Positions 30,253-38,839 of a stretch of 52,284 bases of DNA are shown here, in pieces (position 1 is the first letter of the stretch; every line of letters starts with the position of its first letter). Source of the DNA: Clostridia bacterium. Lineage in GTDB: Bacteria; Bacillota; Clostridia; Christensenellales; Borkfalkiaceae. Below the pieces are notes generated by a model. The model was not told where the DNA came from. It did no database searches and saw only the letters and a list, made by a program, of their open reading frames with translations. A program made the position numbers and the translations under genes. The stretch is taken from contig JAGHJD010000042.1 in NCBI GenBank assembly GCA_017886895.1, forward strand, positions 1 to 52,284, written 5' to 3'.

Positions 30253-30465
30253 ATGATAACATTGGAAATGATACGGGAACGACTGATCGAAAGCATCAGC
30301 ACGAGCGGACTGACGCAGACGGAGATCGCAAAGAGGCTGGGCATCAAACAGCCGACGGTCGGGCAATACCTTTCGGGCAGGAGCATGCCCGCGCTCGACA
30401 CGTTTGCAAATCTGTGCAAAATTCTGGACGCCGACCCCGCGTATATTCTCTGCATCAACCAATAG
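30253..30465 (+). CDS. Small XRE regulator, paralogue B (70 residues)
   Basis: A helix-turn-helix protein (GLTQTEIAKRLGIKQPTVGQ) ending PALDTFANLC and LDADPAYILC, matching paralogue A in length and tail. Recognition helices differ (SQQMISQY against KQPTVGQY), so the two probably bind different sites. ATG 30253 was preferred over the TTG 6 bases upstream because AGAGG then sits at normal spacing. It is followed 12 bases later by another XRE gene. Confidence 0.8.
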   Translation: MITLEMIRERLIESISTSGLTQTEIAKRLGIKQPTVGQYLSGRSMPALDTFANLCKILDADPAYILCINQ

Positions 30466-30477
30466 GACGGCTGCGAC

Positions 30478-30723
30478 ATGAAACCGCGTTCAAAAGAGTA
30501 CGGCACCGCCAATCTCATCGGCAAAAATGCGGAGCGATTGCGAAAAGAGCGCAATTTGTCGCAAAAGGATTTTATTGCACGATTGCAGGTGTTCGGCGTA
30601 GACATCAACCCGACCAGCTATTCCAAATTGGAGGGACAACTGCGGTCCGCCTCCGACCGAGAGGTGTTCGCCATTGCACAGATCTTGCAGGTCCCCATGG
30701 AAGAGCTGTACCGCTCTCATTAA
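30478..30723 (+). CDS. XRE-type regulator (81 residues)
   Basis: A helix-turn-helix protein (NAERLRKERNLSQKDFIARL, then NPTSYSKLEGQ) of the Cro/CI type, unrelated in detail to the two 70-residue paralogues. The tail FAIAQILQVPMEELY is typical of short XRE proteins. It lies 12 bases after paralogue B and probably shares its transcript. No strong ribosome binding site is visible, which suggests coupling. A terminator follows. Confidence 0.78.
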   Translation: MKPRSKEYGTANLIGKNAERLRKERNLSQKDFIARLQVFGVDINPTSYSKLEGQLRSASDREVFAIAQILQVPMEELYRSH

Positions 30724-30728
30724 GGAAC

Positions 30729-30767
30729 CGCCGCCGCTCTTACAAGAGCGACGGCGCCGTCTTTTTT
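30729..30767 (+). terminator. Terminator after the XRE cluster
   Basis: CGCCGCTCTT and AAGAGCGACGGCG form an imperfect stem, followed by CCGTC and T6 (30762-30767). Confidence 0.8.
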
Positions 30768-30769
30768 GT

Positions 30770-31092
30770 GTCATTTCGCCCGCGCGCGGCAAGCGGAGAA
30801 ATCTGAGCAATTTGCCATGCAAGTTTTATGCAGCCAATCGTAGCCGAAAACTCGCTCCCCCCCTATCATCCCGAGCCTGTCGAGGGATGACAGGAAAAGC
30901 AACAATCATTTTCAACGTGTCATTTCGACCGAGCGTAAGCGAGCGGAGAAATCTTTGGCAAAATCCCGCGAGAGTTTTATACAGTTTGTTTAGCAATACA
31001 GACTGTATCCAACCCTCGCGCTGCGGAGCAAAGACCCGTTCGACTTCGCAGGGCGTCCCTTCCCGCCCTGCTCCGCTCAGGGTGACACAAAT
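30770..31092. repeat. Family A interspersed repeats (about two units)
   Basis: No gene. The stretch holds units that begin near GTGTCATTTCG and end near CAGGGTGACAC (about 30770-30890 and 30918-31086), related to the repeats at 38500-38829 and 45640-45960. The second unit shares the internal CAGACTG core and the GACCCGTTCGACT segment. Short internal hairpins are frequent. Confidence 0.6.
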
Positions 31093-31099
31093 AAGCACA

Positions 31100-31339
31100 G
31101 CTACATTTTTTATAATTTCTTGCGCGTGGCAAAATGACACTTTTGCCTAAGCGCCCCCAATTTGCCGCAACCCTGCGGCTTACGGGAAGAGGGTGAATTT
31201 TCGCCCGTTCTATAATACGTAGCCCTAAAAAGGGCGAAAAGAGTGGAGAAACCATTGCCGAGCGGCAACGCCGCGAACAATGGTGTCTCCCTAAAATCAC
31301 GGCAAATCGCAGCGCCTTTGCGCGAGATTTGCGTGAACC
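31100..31339 (-). repeat. Family B repeat copy 3: module array plus two-hairpin element after rseP
   Basis: No gene. CTATAAT-type modules occur at about 31111 and 31208-31216. The outer hairpin pairs GGAGAAACCATTG (31245-31257) with CAATGGTGTCTCC (31278-31290), and an inner hairpin spans about 31297-31335. It ends 4 bases from the rseP stop codon. The perfect outer stem makes this the cleanest copy. Confidence 0.75.
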
Positions 31340-32476
31340 CTAAAACAACTGCAACACATCCACCAGCACCGCAAAGCCGAGCAGCAGGATAAACCCGACG
31401 GTATGGATGACCGCCTCGACCCTGCGGTTGACGGGCTTGCCGCGGATCCACTCGATGAGAGTAAAGACGACTTTCGACCCGTCCAGCGCGGGAATGGGCA
31501 GGAGATTGAAGACGGCGAGGTTCACGCCGATATAAGCGGCGATCTCCAGAAAGGACTGCGCCCCGCGCGAGGCGATCTCGGACGTGACGCGGATGGTCGT
31601 GATCGGCCCGCCGAACGCGGAAAGCCCCAGATCGCCCGTCAGAAGCTGCCCCAGCACCTTGAAGATGCTCCCGCCGATGCGGAAGGAATAGGAGACGGAG
31701 CGCCCGACCGTCTCGAAAAAGCCGAAACGGTAGGACGCGGACGCGACATAGTACCCCGTTCCGCCGCCCTCCTGTTCAAACGCCTCGATGCCCAGCGCGC
31801 GCCACAGCGCGGCGGTATCGGTGAGGTTGGAAAACGCCGCGTCCGCACGCAGCATGACGCGCACCTCGATCACCTCCCGCCCCGCCACCGTGCGGCGGGA
31901 GACGGTGAACTCCGCGAGGTCGCCCTCCTTCCTGCCCTCGAGCGCGCTCATCAGGTCGGAGGTGAGGTACATGTCCTTCCCCTCGCAGGAGAGGATGATG
32001 TCCCCGTCCTCGAACACATACCCCGCGAGCGGGATGCCGCTCTGCGTCGTATCGGCGCCGTCCACGCGGTACGCCATGACCAGAAGCTGCCCGAAACTGA
32101 AAAAGGAGAGGAGCAGCAGCACGAGCGCGAGAAGATAGTTCATCGCCGCGCCCGCGAGCAGCACGATGATGCGCTGCCACGGTTTTTTGTTGTTGAAGGC
32201 GTCGGGGTGGATGGTCTCCCCCTCCTCGCCCTCGAAGGCGCAGTACCCGCCCAGCGGGACCGCGCGGACGGAGAACAGCTCTCCGTTCTTTCTGCGTCTT
32301 TTGAAGAGCGCGGGTCCGAACCCGATCGCAAATTCGTTGATCTTAAAGCGGAAGATCTTCCCGGCGAGATAGTGCCCGAACTCGTGCACGGTGATCATCG
32401 CAAGCAGGATGAGGAGCGCCAGCAGCACCGCGCCGACCGTGCCCATCACATCCGAAAATGCGAGAAGATTTCCCAT
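31340..32476 (-). CDS. rseP: RIP metalloprotease RseP (site-2 protease)
   Basis: A 378-residue intramembrane zinc protease. The active site is HEFGH (31-35) in the first membrane helix, the second metal site is in LLPIPALDGSK near the C-terminus, and a PDZ-like region lies between. In Firmicutes relatives (RasP) it cleaves anti-sigma factors and signal peptide remnants. ATG 32476 has GGGAGGG upstream; the earlier in-frame codons lie over the end of dxr. It is the last gene of the rpsB-to-rseP block. Confidence 0.93.
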   Translation of the reverse strand: MGNLLAFSDVMGTVGAVLLALLILLAMITVHEFGHYLAGKIFRFKINEFAIGFGPALFKRRRKNGELFSVRAVPLGGYCAFEGEEGETIHPDAFNNKKPWQRIIVLLAGAAMNYLLALVLLLLSFFSFGQLLVMAYRVDGADTTQSGIPLAGYVFEDGDIILSCEGKDMYLTSDLMSALEGRKEGDLAEFTVSRRTVAGREVIEVRVMLRADAAFSNLTDTAALWRALGIEAFEQEGGGTGYYVASASYRFGFFETVGRSVSYSFRIGGSIFKVLGQLLTGDLGLSAFGGPITTIRVTSEIASRGAQSFLEIAAYIGVNLAVFNLLPIPALDGSKVVFTLIEWIRGKPVNRRVEAVIHTVGFILLLGFAVLVDVLQLF

Positions 32477-32487
32477 AGCCCTCCCTG

Positions 32488-33621
32488 TTACGGCAGCGCC
32501 TCCGCCGCCGCGGCGCGCGCGGCGCGGTCGGCCTCGCAGAGCTGCGCGTAGCTTACGACCTCCTCCCGCGACGCGCGGGAGAGCGCGCACTCTATACTAT
32601 CCGCAATTTGCGTATATTTTATTTGCCCCTTCAGAAAGGCGGAGACGGCGACCTCGCCCGCCGCGTTGAGCACGCAGGGCAGCGTGCCGCCCGCCTCCGC
32701 CGCCGCGAGCGCGAGCGAAAAACAGGGGTAGCGCGCCCCGGACGGCGCCTCAAAGTGCAGCGCGCCGAGCTTTAAAAAGTCGACGGACGGCAGGGCGCAG
32801 CTCAGCCGCTCGGGATAGGTGAGCGCGAGCTGGATGGGCAGCTCCATGGAGGGTACGCCCATCTGCGCGAGCACCGCGCCGTCCGCAAATTCGACCATGG
32901 AATGCACGATGCTCTCACGGTGGACGAGCACCTGTATCTGCGAAAGGTCCGCGCCGAACAGGTGCATCGCCTCGATGACCTCGAACCCCTTGTTGAGCAT
33001 GGTGGCACAATCGATGGTGATCTTGTCGCCCATGCGCCAGTTCGGGTGCGCGAGCGCCTCCTTCGCGGTCACGTCCGCGAGCTCTTCGAGCGGCACGTCG
33101 CGCAGTGCGCCGCCGCTTGCGGTGAGCAGAATGCGGCGGAAGGGCGCGTTCCTGTCAAAGCCAAGGCACTGCCAGATCGCGGAGTGCTCGCTGTCCACGG
33201 GCAGAATGCGCGCGCCCTTCTTTTTTGCGAGCGCCGTCACGAGCGCGCCGCCCGTGACGAGGCTCTCCTTGTTCGCGAGCGCGACGTCCTTGCCCGCCTC
33301 CAACGCGAGCAGCGTCGCCTTCAGCCCCGCAAAGCCCGTGACGGCGACGAGCACGACGTCCGCCTCCGCAAAGGCGCACGCCTCCTCAAACGCCGCCTCG
33401 CCCGCGGCAAAGCGGCAGCCCGCAGGCACTTCCGCAAGCGTCCCCTCCCGCCGCAGCACGGCAAGGCGGGGCGAGAGCCGCGCCGCCTGCGCGGAGAGAA
33501 GGGCGGCGTCCGTATTCGCGGCGAGCGCGACGACGCGGAACCGGTCGGGATAGCGGCAGACGACTTCGACCGCCTGCCTGCCGATGGAGCCCGTACTGCC
33601 GATGAGCGCTATGTTTTTCAT
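32488..33621 (-). CDS. dxr: 1-deoxy-D-xylulose 5-phosphate reductoisomerase
   Basis: A 377-residue NADPH enzyme that converts DXP to MEP, the first committed step of the non-mevalonate isoprenoid pathway. GSTGSIG (8-14) binds NADPH; NKESLVTGG, DSEHSAIWQCL and the metal-binding TASGGALR region are intact. Product flow links it to uppS two genes upstream. AGGAGTAGGACAGG precedes ATG 33621. It follows cdsA after 146 bases that contain a terminator and another hairpin. Confidence 0.96.
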   Translation of the reverse strand: MKNIALIGSTGSIGRQAVEVVCRYPDRFRVVALAANTDAALLSAQAARLSPRLAVLRREGTLAEVPAGCRFAAGEAAFEEACAFAEADVVLVAVTGFAGLKATLLALEAGKDVALANKESLVTGGALVTALAKKKGARILPVDSEHSAIWQCLGFDRNAPFRRILLTASGGALRDVPLEELADVTAKEALAHPNWRMGDKITIDCATMLNKGFEVIEAMHLFGADLSQIQVLVHRESIVHSMVEFADGAVLAQMGVPSMELPIQLALTYPERLSCALPSVDFLKLGALHFEAPSGARYPCFSLALAAAEAGGTLPCVLNAAGEVAVSAFLKGQIKYTQIADSIECALSRASREEVVSYAQLCEADRAARAAAAEALP

Positions 33622-33650
33622 CCTGTCCTACTCCTCTACTGTATGCGTCC

Positions 33651-33760
33651 GCGCGCCCGCTTATGCGGGCGCGCAAGGGAGCAAAGCGCGGTTTTTCCGA
33701 ACGAACCACGCCGCACCCTTTTTCCGTAAAAAACAAAAAGATACCCGCGCGGGGTATCTT
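33651..33760 (-). terminator. Terminator after cdsA and a second hairpin before dxr
   Basis: AAGATACCC and its complement (33738-33760) are followed on the minus strand by TTTGTTTTTTA, a clear intrinsic terminator. Nearer dxr, GCGCGCCCGC pairs perfectly with 33665-33674 around TTAT. Expression of dxr and rseP therefore needs read-through or an unseen promoter. Confidence 0.75.
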
Positions 33761-33767
33761 CGCTGCG

Positions 33768-34676
33768 CTAAACGAGGGGCGGCACGATGAGCAGCGCGAA
33801 CAGGATATACACGATCATGCTCGCAAACAGCGTGCCGTCGATGCGGTCGAGAACGCCGCCGTGCCCGGGCAGAAGATTGCCCATGTCCTTGACGCCCAGC
33901 CTGCGCTTGATGACGCTCTCCACGAGGTCGCCGAACTCGGTCAGAAGAGAGGTGACCAGCCCGAGCGCCGCAAAGAGCACCCACGGCGTGCCCGCCCAGC
34001 CGGCACCCACACCCGCGTACACATAGCCCGTGCAGACCGTGTACAACCAATACAGGAGCACGCTCGCGCCCGTGCCGAACACGACCCCGCCGACCGCGCC
34101 CGCGACCGTCTTGTGCGGGCTGATCGTCGGGCAGAGCTTTCTGCCGCCGATCAGGCTGCCCGTGAGGAACGCAAAAGTATCCGCGACGGGCGAGATGACG
34201 AAGATGAGCAAAAGCGCCAGCGTGGACGCCTGCCACAGTCCGTTCGCGAGCAGCATCGTTGCGAGGATCGCCGTCGGGTACACGCCGACGAGCAGCGACG
34301 CGCCCGTGCCGCCGAGCGTCGTGTTCTTATGGTCGATGACCAGCAGGCAGAACAGCACGACCGCGAACGCAAAGGAAAGGATCAGCAGCCCGCGGTAGCC
34401 CGAGCCCTTTTCCAGCCATTCGCAGAAATAGAACAGCGGCGTGAACAGCCCCGCATACACCCACACGGCGATCTTCTGCGAGAGGGCGGGCGCGGAGACG
34501 TTCCCCTCCGTTCCCTCGCCCTTCGCGTGCGAGAACGCGTGCAGCATCTCATAGGTGCCGAAGAGCGAAAACGCATAGATGAGGATGCCGAACAGCCTGT
34601 GATCGACCAGCCGCAAAAAGAAAAAACCGACGAGCACGGCGACATAGACGGTGCCCGTGATGAGACGTTTGACCAT
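33768..34676 (-). CDS. cdsA: Phosphatidate cytidylyltransferase
   Basis: A 302-residue integral membrane enzyme making CDP-diacylglycerol from phosphatidate and CTP. The C-terminal signature is complete: GDLVESVIKR, then KDMGNLLPGHGG and DRIDG. About eight membrane helices are visible. AAGGAG lies 5 bases before ATG 34676; a GTG 6 bases upstream overlaps the uppS stop. It follows uppS directly. Confidence 0.93.
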   Translation of the reverse strand: MVKRLITGTVYVAVLVGFFFLRLVDHRLFGILIYAFSLFGTYEMLHAFSHAKGEGTEGNVSAPALSQKIAVWVYAGLFTPLFYFCEWLEKGSGYRGLLILSFAFAVVLFCLLVIDHKNTTLGGTGASLLVGVYPTAILATMLLANGLWQASTLALLLIFVISPVADTFAFLTGSLIGGRKLCPTISPHKTVAGAVGGVVFGTGASVLLYWLYTVCTGYVYAGVGAGWAGTPWVLFAALGLVTSLLTEFGDLVESVIKRRLGVKDMGNLLPGHGGVLDRIDGTLFASMIVYILFALLIVPPLV

Positions 34677-34678
34677 GC

Positions 34679-35377
34679 TCACTCCTTCCCCCGCACGTTG
34701 CCGAACCTGCGGCTGCGCGAGCCGAAGTCGACGAGCGCCTTTTCAAGGTCGCGGCGGGAAAACTCGGGCCACATTTTGGAGGAGAAGTACAGCTCCGCGT
34801 ATGCCGCCTGATAGAGCAGGAAGTTGCTCAGCCGCCGCTCGTTGCCCGTGCGGATGATGAAATCGGGGTCGGGAACGCCCGCCGTGAGCAGGAGCGAATG
34901 AAAGCTCTCGTCGTCGACGAACCTGCCCAGCGACACCGCCCTGTTCACCGCCTGCAGAACATCCTGCCGCGCGCCGTAGTTGACGCAGATGTTCAGGAGC
35001 GAATCGGTAAAGCCCGCCGTCTCCTCTTCGAGCGAACGCATGCTCGCCTGCACGTCGGCAGGGAGCACGGAGAGATCGCCGATCACGTTGATCTTGGCGT
35101 TCAGCTCTAAAAGTTTCTCCTTTTTCTTATCGAAAAAGGTGCGGAAGAGCCCGAACAGCTCGTCCAGCTCCTCCTGCGGGCGGGAGAGGTTCTCCGCCGA
35201 GAGCGCAAACACCGTGACGATGCGCACCCCGAGATGAAAGGCGTGCCCGCAGATGCGGAACATGTTCTGCACGCCCATTTTGTGACCGTACGCGCGCGGG
35301 CGCAGGCGGCGGGTCGCCCACCTGCCGTTCCCGTCCATGATGAACGCGACGTGTACGGGTAGTGTAACCGTCCTCAT
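34679..35377 (-). CDS. uppS: Isoprenyl transferase (undecaprenyl diphosphate synthase)
   Basis: A 232-residue cis-prenyltransferase supplying the lipid carrier for cell wall synthesis. The catalytic segment MDGNGRWA near the start, the FALSAENLSRP loop and the C-terminal RTGNERRLSNFLL and ELYFSSKMWPEF segments are all typical. AAGG lies just upstream of ATG 35377, and the gene follows frr by 7 bases. Confidence 0.95.
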   Translation of the reverse strand: MRTVTLPVHVAFIMDGNGRWATRRLRPRAYGHKMGVQNMFRICGHAFHLGVRIVTVFALSAENLSRPQEELDELFGLFRTFFDKKKEKLLELNAKINVIGDLSVLPADVQASMRSLEEETAGFTDSLLNICVNYGARQDVLQAVNRAVSLGRFVDDESFHSLLLTAGVPDPDFIIRTGNERRLSNFLLYQAAYAELYFSSKMWPEFSRRDLEKALVDFGSRSRRFGNVRGKE

Positions 35378-35384
35378 GGCAGCC

Positions 35385-35957
35385 TTATACGGACATCAGT
35401 TCTTTTTCTTTGTCGGCGGCGTGCTTTTCAATGGATTCGATGCTCTTGGCGAGCGCCTTCTCCACCTGCTTTTCGTACCCCGCGCACTCGTCTTCGGAGA
35501 GCTCTTTCGCGGTCTTCATCTTTTTGAGCGCGTCCATCGTCTCGCGGCGCACGTTGCGCGCGGCGACCTTCGCCTCCTCCGAGAGCTGCTTGACCTGTTT
35601 GACGAGGTCGCGGCGGCGCTCCTCGGTGAGGTCGGGGAACACGAGGCGGATGACCTTGCCGTCGTTGACGGGGTTCAGCCCGATATTCGAGGCAAGGATC
35701 GCCTTTTCGATGTTTTTGAGCATGCTCGCCTCCCAGGGGCTGATCGTGAGGCACTTTGCGTCCGTCACGGCGATGTTGCCGACCTGGTTGACAGGCGTGG
35801 GCGCGCCGTAATAGTCCACGAGCACCTTGTCGAGCACGTGCGGGTTCGCCCGCCCCGCGCGGATATTCGCGAACGACTCGCGCAGCACGCTCGCCGTCTT
35901 TTCCAATTTATCTTCGAGAACGAGCAACAGCTCCTCCGCCCTTTCAGCTCCTTCCAT
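35385..35957 (-). CDS. frr: Ribosome recycling factor
   Basis: A 190-residue RRF that with EF-G splits post-termination ribosomes. Length is near the usual 185. Typical segments are IRAGRANPHVLDKV, YYGAPTPVNQVGNI and the helical C-terminus with ARNVRRETMDALK. AGGTG precedes ATG 35957. The position between pyrH and uppS is the common bacterial order. Confidence 0.96.
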   Translation of the reverse strand: MEGAERAEELLLVLEDKLEKTASVLRESFANIRAGRANPHVLDKVLVDYYGAPTPVNQVGNIAVTDAKCLTISPWEASMLKNIEKAILASNIGLNPVNDGKVIRLVFPDLTEERRRDLVKQVKQLSEEAKVAARNVRRETMDALKKMKTAKELSEDECAGYEKQVEKALAKSIESIEKHAADKEKELMSV

Positions 35958-36013
35958 TTCAAGTCACCTCGTTTCTTTTCGTATTTTCCGCTCCGCGCGG
36001 GGGTGCCGCGCGC

Positions 36014-36724
36014 CTATTTCGCCGTGATGAGCGTCCCGATCGTCTCGCCGCAGATCGCGCGGACGATCGCGTCCTCCTCCGAAAGCCCGAACACGAGCAC
36101 GGGGATGTCGTTGTCCATGCACATCGTGATCGCCGTCGTGTCCATCGCTTTCAGCCCGCGGCCGATCACTTCCATGTGCGTGATGCGGTCGATCTTCTTC
36201 GCCTGCGGGTTCTTCTTCGGGTCGTCGTCGTACACGCCGTCGATATTCTTTGCGAGCAGCAGAATGTCCGCGTTCGTCTCCGCCGTGCGCAGCGCCGCGC
36301 CCGTATCCGTCGAGCAATAGGGATTGCCCGTTCCGCAGGCGAAGATGACCACGCGCCCCAGCTCGAAGTGCCTGAGCGCCTTGCGCAGGATGAACGGCTC
36401 CGCGACGGAGACCATGTTCAGCGCCGTCTGCACGCGCACGGGCACGCCGCGCTGCTCGATCGCGTCCTGCATGGCGAGGGAGTTGATGACCGTCGCCAGC
36501 ATGCCCATGTGATCGGCGGTGGTGCGGTCCATGCTCGTGCCCTGCCTGCCCCGCCAGAAGTTGCCGCCGCCCAGCACGATGCCGATCTCCACGCCCATTT
36601 CATGCACGCGGATGAGCTGGTCGACGACGCGGGCGATGATCTTTTCGTCCAGCCCGAACCCCTTTTCGCCGGCGAGCGCCTCGCCCGAGAGTTTGAGAAT
36701 GATCCTCTTGTATTTCGGCTGCAT
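36014..36724 (-). CDS. pyrH: Uridylate kinase
   Basis: A 236-residue UMP kinase of the amino acid kinase fold. KLSGEALAG near the start, [24 protein letters not shown] and [15 protein letters not shown] are diagnostic. It phosphorylates UMP to UDP. AGGGGA lies 7 bases upstream of ATG 36724. An intrinsic terminator separates it from tsf. Confidence 0.96.
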   Translation of the reverse strand: MQPKYKRIILKLSGEALAGEKGFGLDEKIIARVVDQLIRVHEMGVEIGIVLGGGNFWRGRQGTSMDRTTADHMGMLATVINSLAMQDAIEQRGVPVRVQTALNMVSVAEPFILRKALRHFELGRVVIFACGTGNPYCSTDTGAALRTAETNADILLLAKNIDGVYDDDPKKNPQAKKIDRITHMEVIGRGLKAMDTTAITMCMDNDIPVLVFGLSEEDAIVRAICGETIGTLITAK

Positions 36725-36763
36725 GTCCGTCCCCTTTTCGGTCTTGCGCGCGCCGCGCGCCTT

Positions 36764-36800
36764 AAAAAAAGGCGCACAAATGCTTATCGATCCGTGCGCC
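36764..36800 (-). terminator. Intrinsic terminator between tsf and pyrH
   Basis: GGCGCAC (36771-36777) and GTGCGCC (36794-36800) are followed on the minus strand by seven T. It would end or attenuate rpsB-tsf transcripts before pyrH. Confidence 0.8.
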
Positions 36801-36808
36801 TGCTTGGT

Positions 36809-37468
36809 TTACTCTTTCATCTTCGCGACCTGCTTGTCGACTTCCGCCTGCAGGTCCTCTTTCTTCTTTTCGATGCCTTCGCCCATCTCGTAACGGGTAA
36901 AACGGCGGACGGTGATCTTCTCGCCGATGGACGCGATCGCCTCGGTGATGAGCTGCCCGACCGTCTTGGAAGGGTCCTTCACGAACGGCTGTTCGAGCAG
37001 GCAGAAGTCCTCATAGTACTTCTTGATCCTGCCCTGCACCATCTTCTCGGCGATCGCCTCGGGCTTGCCCTCGTTCATCGCCTGGATCTTGAGGATCTCC
37101 TTCTCCTTGTCGAGAACGTCCTGCGGGACCTCCTCTTTGGTCACGTACAGGGGCTTGGACGCCGCGATCTGCAGCGCCACGTCGTGCACGAGCGCCTTGA
37201 ACTGATCGCCGCGCGCGACGAAGTCCGTCTCGCAGTTGACCTCGACCAGCACGCCGACCTTGCCGCCCATGTGGATGTAGCTGTCGACGACGCCCTCGGC
37301 GGCGATGCGGCCCGCCTTTTTGGCTGCCGTCGCCATGCCCTTTTCGCGCAGGATCTCGACCGCCTTGTCCATGTCGCCGTTCGCCTCAGTCAGCGCCTTT
37401 TTGCAATCCATCATGCCCACGCCCGTCCTCTGGCGCAGCGCGTTTACGTCACTTGCAGTAATAGCCAT
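36809..37468 (-). CDS. tsf: Elongation factor Ts
   Basis: A 219-residue nucleotide exchange factor for EF-Tu. The N-terminal UBA-like region ([19 protein letters not shown]) and the core segment [12 protein letters not shown] are diagnostic. It is shorter than the E. coli protein by about 60 residues, with a reduced core, as in several Firmicutes. AGGAGG lies 9 bases upstream of ATG 37468. Confidence 0.96.
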   Translation of the reverse strand: MAITASDVNALRQRTGVGMMDCKKALTEANGDMDKAVEILREKGMATAAKKAGRIAAEGVVDSYIHMGGKVGVLVEVNCETDFVARGDQFKALVHDVALQIAASKPLYVTKEEVPQDVLDKEKEILKIQAMNEGKPEAIAEKMVQGRIKKYYEDFCLLEQPFVKDPSKTVGQLITEAIASIGEKITVRRFTRYEMGEGIEKKKEDLQAEVDKQVAKMKE

Positions 37469-37504
37469 GTTTCTGCCCTCCTCTCGTATTCGGTTTTTTC
37501 TGCC

Positions 37505-38296
37505 TTACTCGGCAGCCTCTTCCGCCTGCGGCGCCTCTTCGGAGGGAACTTCCTCCGCCGTCTCCTCTGCGGGAACGGGCTCCTCTTCGGCGGGAGCCTC
37601 CGCGTTGAACGCCTCGCCCTGGTTCGCCTCGAGCACCGCGTTCGCGATGACCGAAGAGAGCAGCTTGACCGCGCGGATCGCGTCGTCGTTGCCGGGGATC
37701 ACATAGTCGATGAGATCGGGATCGCAGTTCGTGTCCGTGATCGCGACGATGGGGATGTGCAGCTTGCGCGCCTCCTGCACGGCGATCTCCTCGTTGTGCG
37801 GGTCGACGATGAACAGCGCGCCGGGGAGCGTGCGCATCTCCTTGATGCCGCCGAGGTTCGCGTTGAGCTTGCTCATCTCCTTTTTGAGCCCGAGCACTTC
37901 CTTCTTGGGGAGCAGGTCGAACTCGCCCGCTTCCTCCATCTTCTCGAGGCGGTTGAGCCTGTCGATGCGGGAGCGGATGGTCTTGAAGTTGGTGAGCGTG
38001 CCGCCCAGCCAGCGGGAGTTGATGTAGAACTGCCCGCAGCGCTCCGCCTCCTCGCGGATCGCCTCCTGCGCCTGCTTTTTGGTGCCGACGAACAGGATGC
38101 TCTTGCCCTCTTTGACCGTATCGGCTACAAACTGATACGCCTTCTCGACCAGCCCGACCGTGAGCTGCAGGTCGATGATGTGGATGTCGTTCCTCGCGGC
38201 GAAGATGTACTTCTTCATTTTAGGGTTCCATTTGCGCGTCTGGTGACCGAAATGGACGCCCGCCTCGAGGAGCTGCTTCATCGTGATGACTGCCAT
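37505..38296 (-). CDS. rpsB: Ribosomal protein uS2
   Basis: A 263-residue S2. [19 protein letters not shown] and the later [19 protein letters not shown] are diagnostic. The last ~35 residues are a low-complexity tail of Ala, Glu and Pro ([19 protein letters not shown]), an extension seen in other GC-rich bacteria and echoed by the repeat protein at 9141-10664. GGAGG lies 8 bases upstream of ATG 38296; a TTG 6 bases earlier is in frame. Confidence 0.97.
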   Translation of the reverse strand: MAVITMKQLLEAGVHFGHQTRKWNPKMKKYIFAARNDIHIIDLQLTVGLVEKAYQFVADTVKEGKSILFVGTKKQAQEAIREEAERCGQFYINSRWLGGTLTNFKTIRSRIDRLNRLEKMEEAGEFDLLPKKEVLGLKKEMSKLNANLGGIKEMRTLPGALFIVDPHNEEIAVQEARKLHIPIVAITDTNCDPDLIDYVIPGNDDAIRAVKLLSSVIANAVLEANQGEAFNAEAPAEEEPVPAEETAEEVPSEEAPQAEEAAE

Positions 38297-38417
38297 ATTC
38301 AATTCCTCCGTTTTTTCCTCCCCCGTGCGCTTTCTGCCCGCCCAGCCCGCCGTTTGATGAGATTTCGGCGGGAACGGAATGCGGAACGCATGGAGTGTGA
38401 ATTTTTACAGCTTTCCT

Positions 38418-38446
38418 ATTTTAGCATACGAAAGCGCATTTGGCAA
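38418..38446 (-). promoter_or_regulatory. rpsB operon promoter
   Basis: TTGCCA (38441-38446) and TAAAAT (38418-38423) are 17 bases apart, with an extended TG before the -10 box. The resulting leader is about 115 bases long, room for autoregulation by S2, but I see no clear structure. Confidence 0.75.
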
Positions 38447-38499
38447 CCGATTTTGCCTCGCTTTATCCGCTTTTTCGCCGCAATGCGGGGAAAATGCGC

Positions 38500-38829
38500 C
38501 CCTTTCATCCCGAGCCTTATGAGGGAACTCTGTGGAAATATCGTCAAGATTTCAATAGAGATCCTTCGATTTCGCCGCCCTGCGGGCGGCTCCACTCAGG
38601 ATGACAAAGGACATCCTCATGTGTCATCCCGAGCCTTATGAGGGATCTCTATGGGAATATCGTCTCTGCGTCATCCCGAGCGCAGCCGAGGGATCTGAGC
38701 CGAATGCGTTGAAAGCCGTACGCAGTCAGCCAAGTAACACAGACTGCATATGACTAACACGCAAACGCGCTCAGACCCGTTCGACTCGCCGCCGTTCCTT
38801 CCCGGCGGCTCGCTCAGGGTGACACAATA
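38500..38829. repeat. Family A interspersed repeats, including one ~159-bp element
   Basis: No gene. Units begin with TCATCCCGAGC and run to GAGGGATCT (38506, 38619 and 38671). The longest, 38671-38829, runs from TCATCCCGAGC to CAGGGTGACACAAT. It is nearly the reverse complement of 45752-45910 along most of its length. Internal landmarks are GAATGCGTTGAAAGC, ACACAGACTGCATATGACTA and CGACTCGCCGCCGTTCC. No open frame of note lies within. Confidence 0.75.
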
Positions 38830-38839
38830 GAGGGTAAGC

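Noticed and set aside
30770-31339. Short open frames in the gap between the XRE cluster and rseP
   Set aside because: They run through interspersed repeats, lack ribosome binding sites and match no family.
36176-38641. A long plus-strand open frame opposite pyrH, tsf and rpsB
   Set aside because: Same antisense artefact; the minus strand encodes three recognisable proteins with ribosome binding sites.
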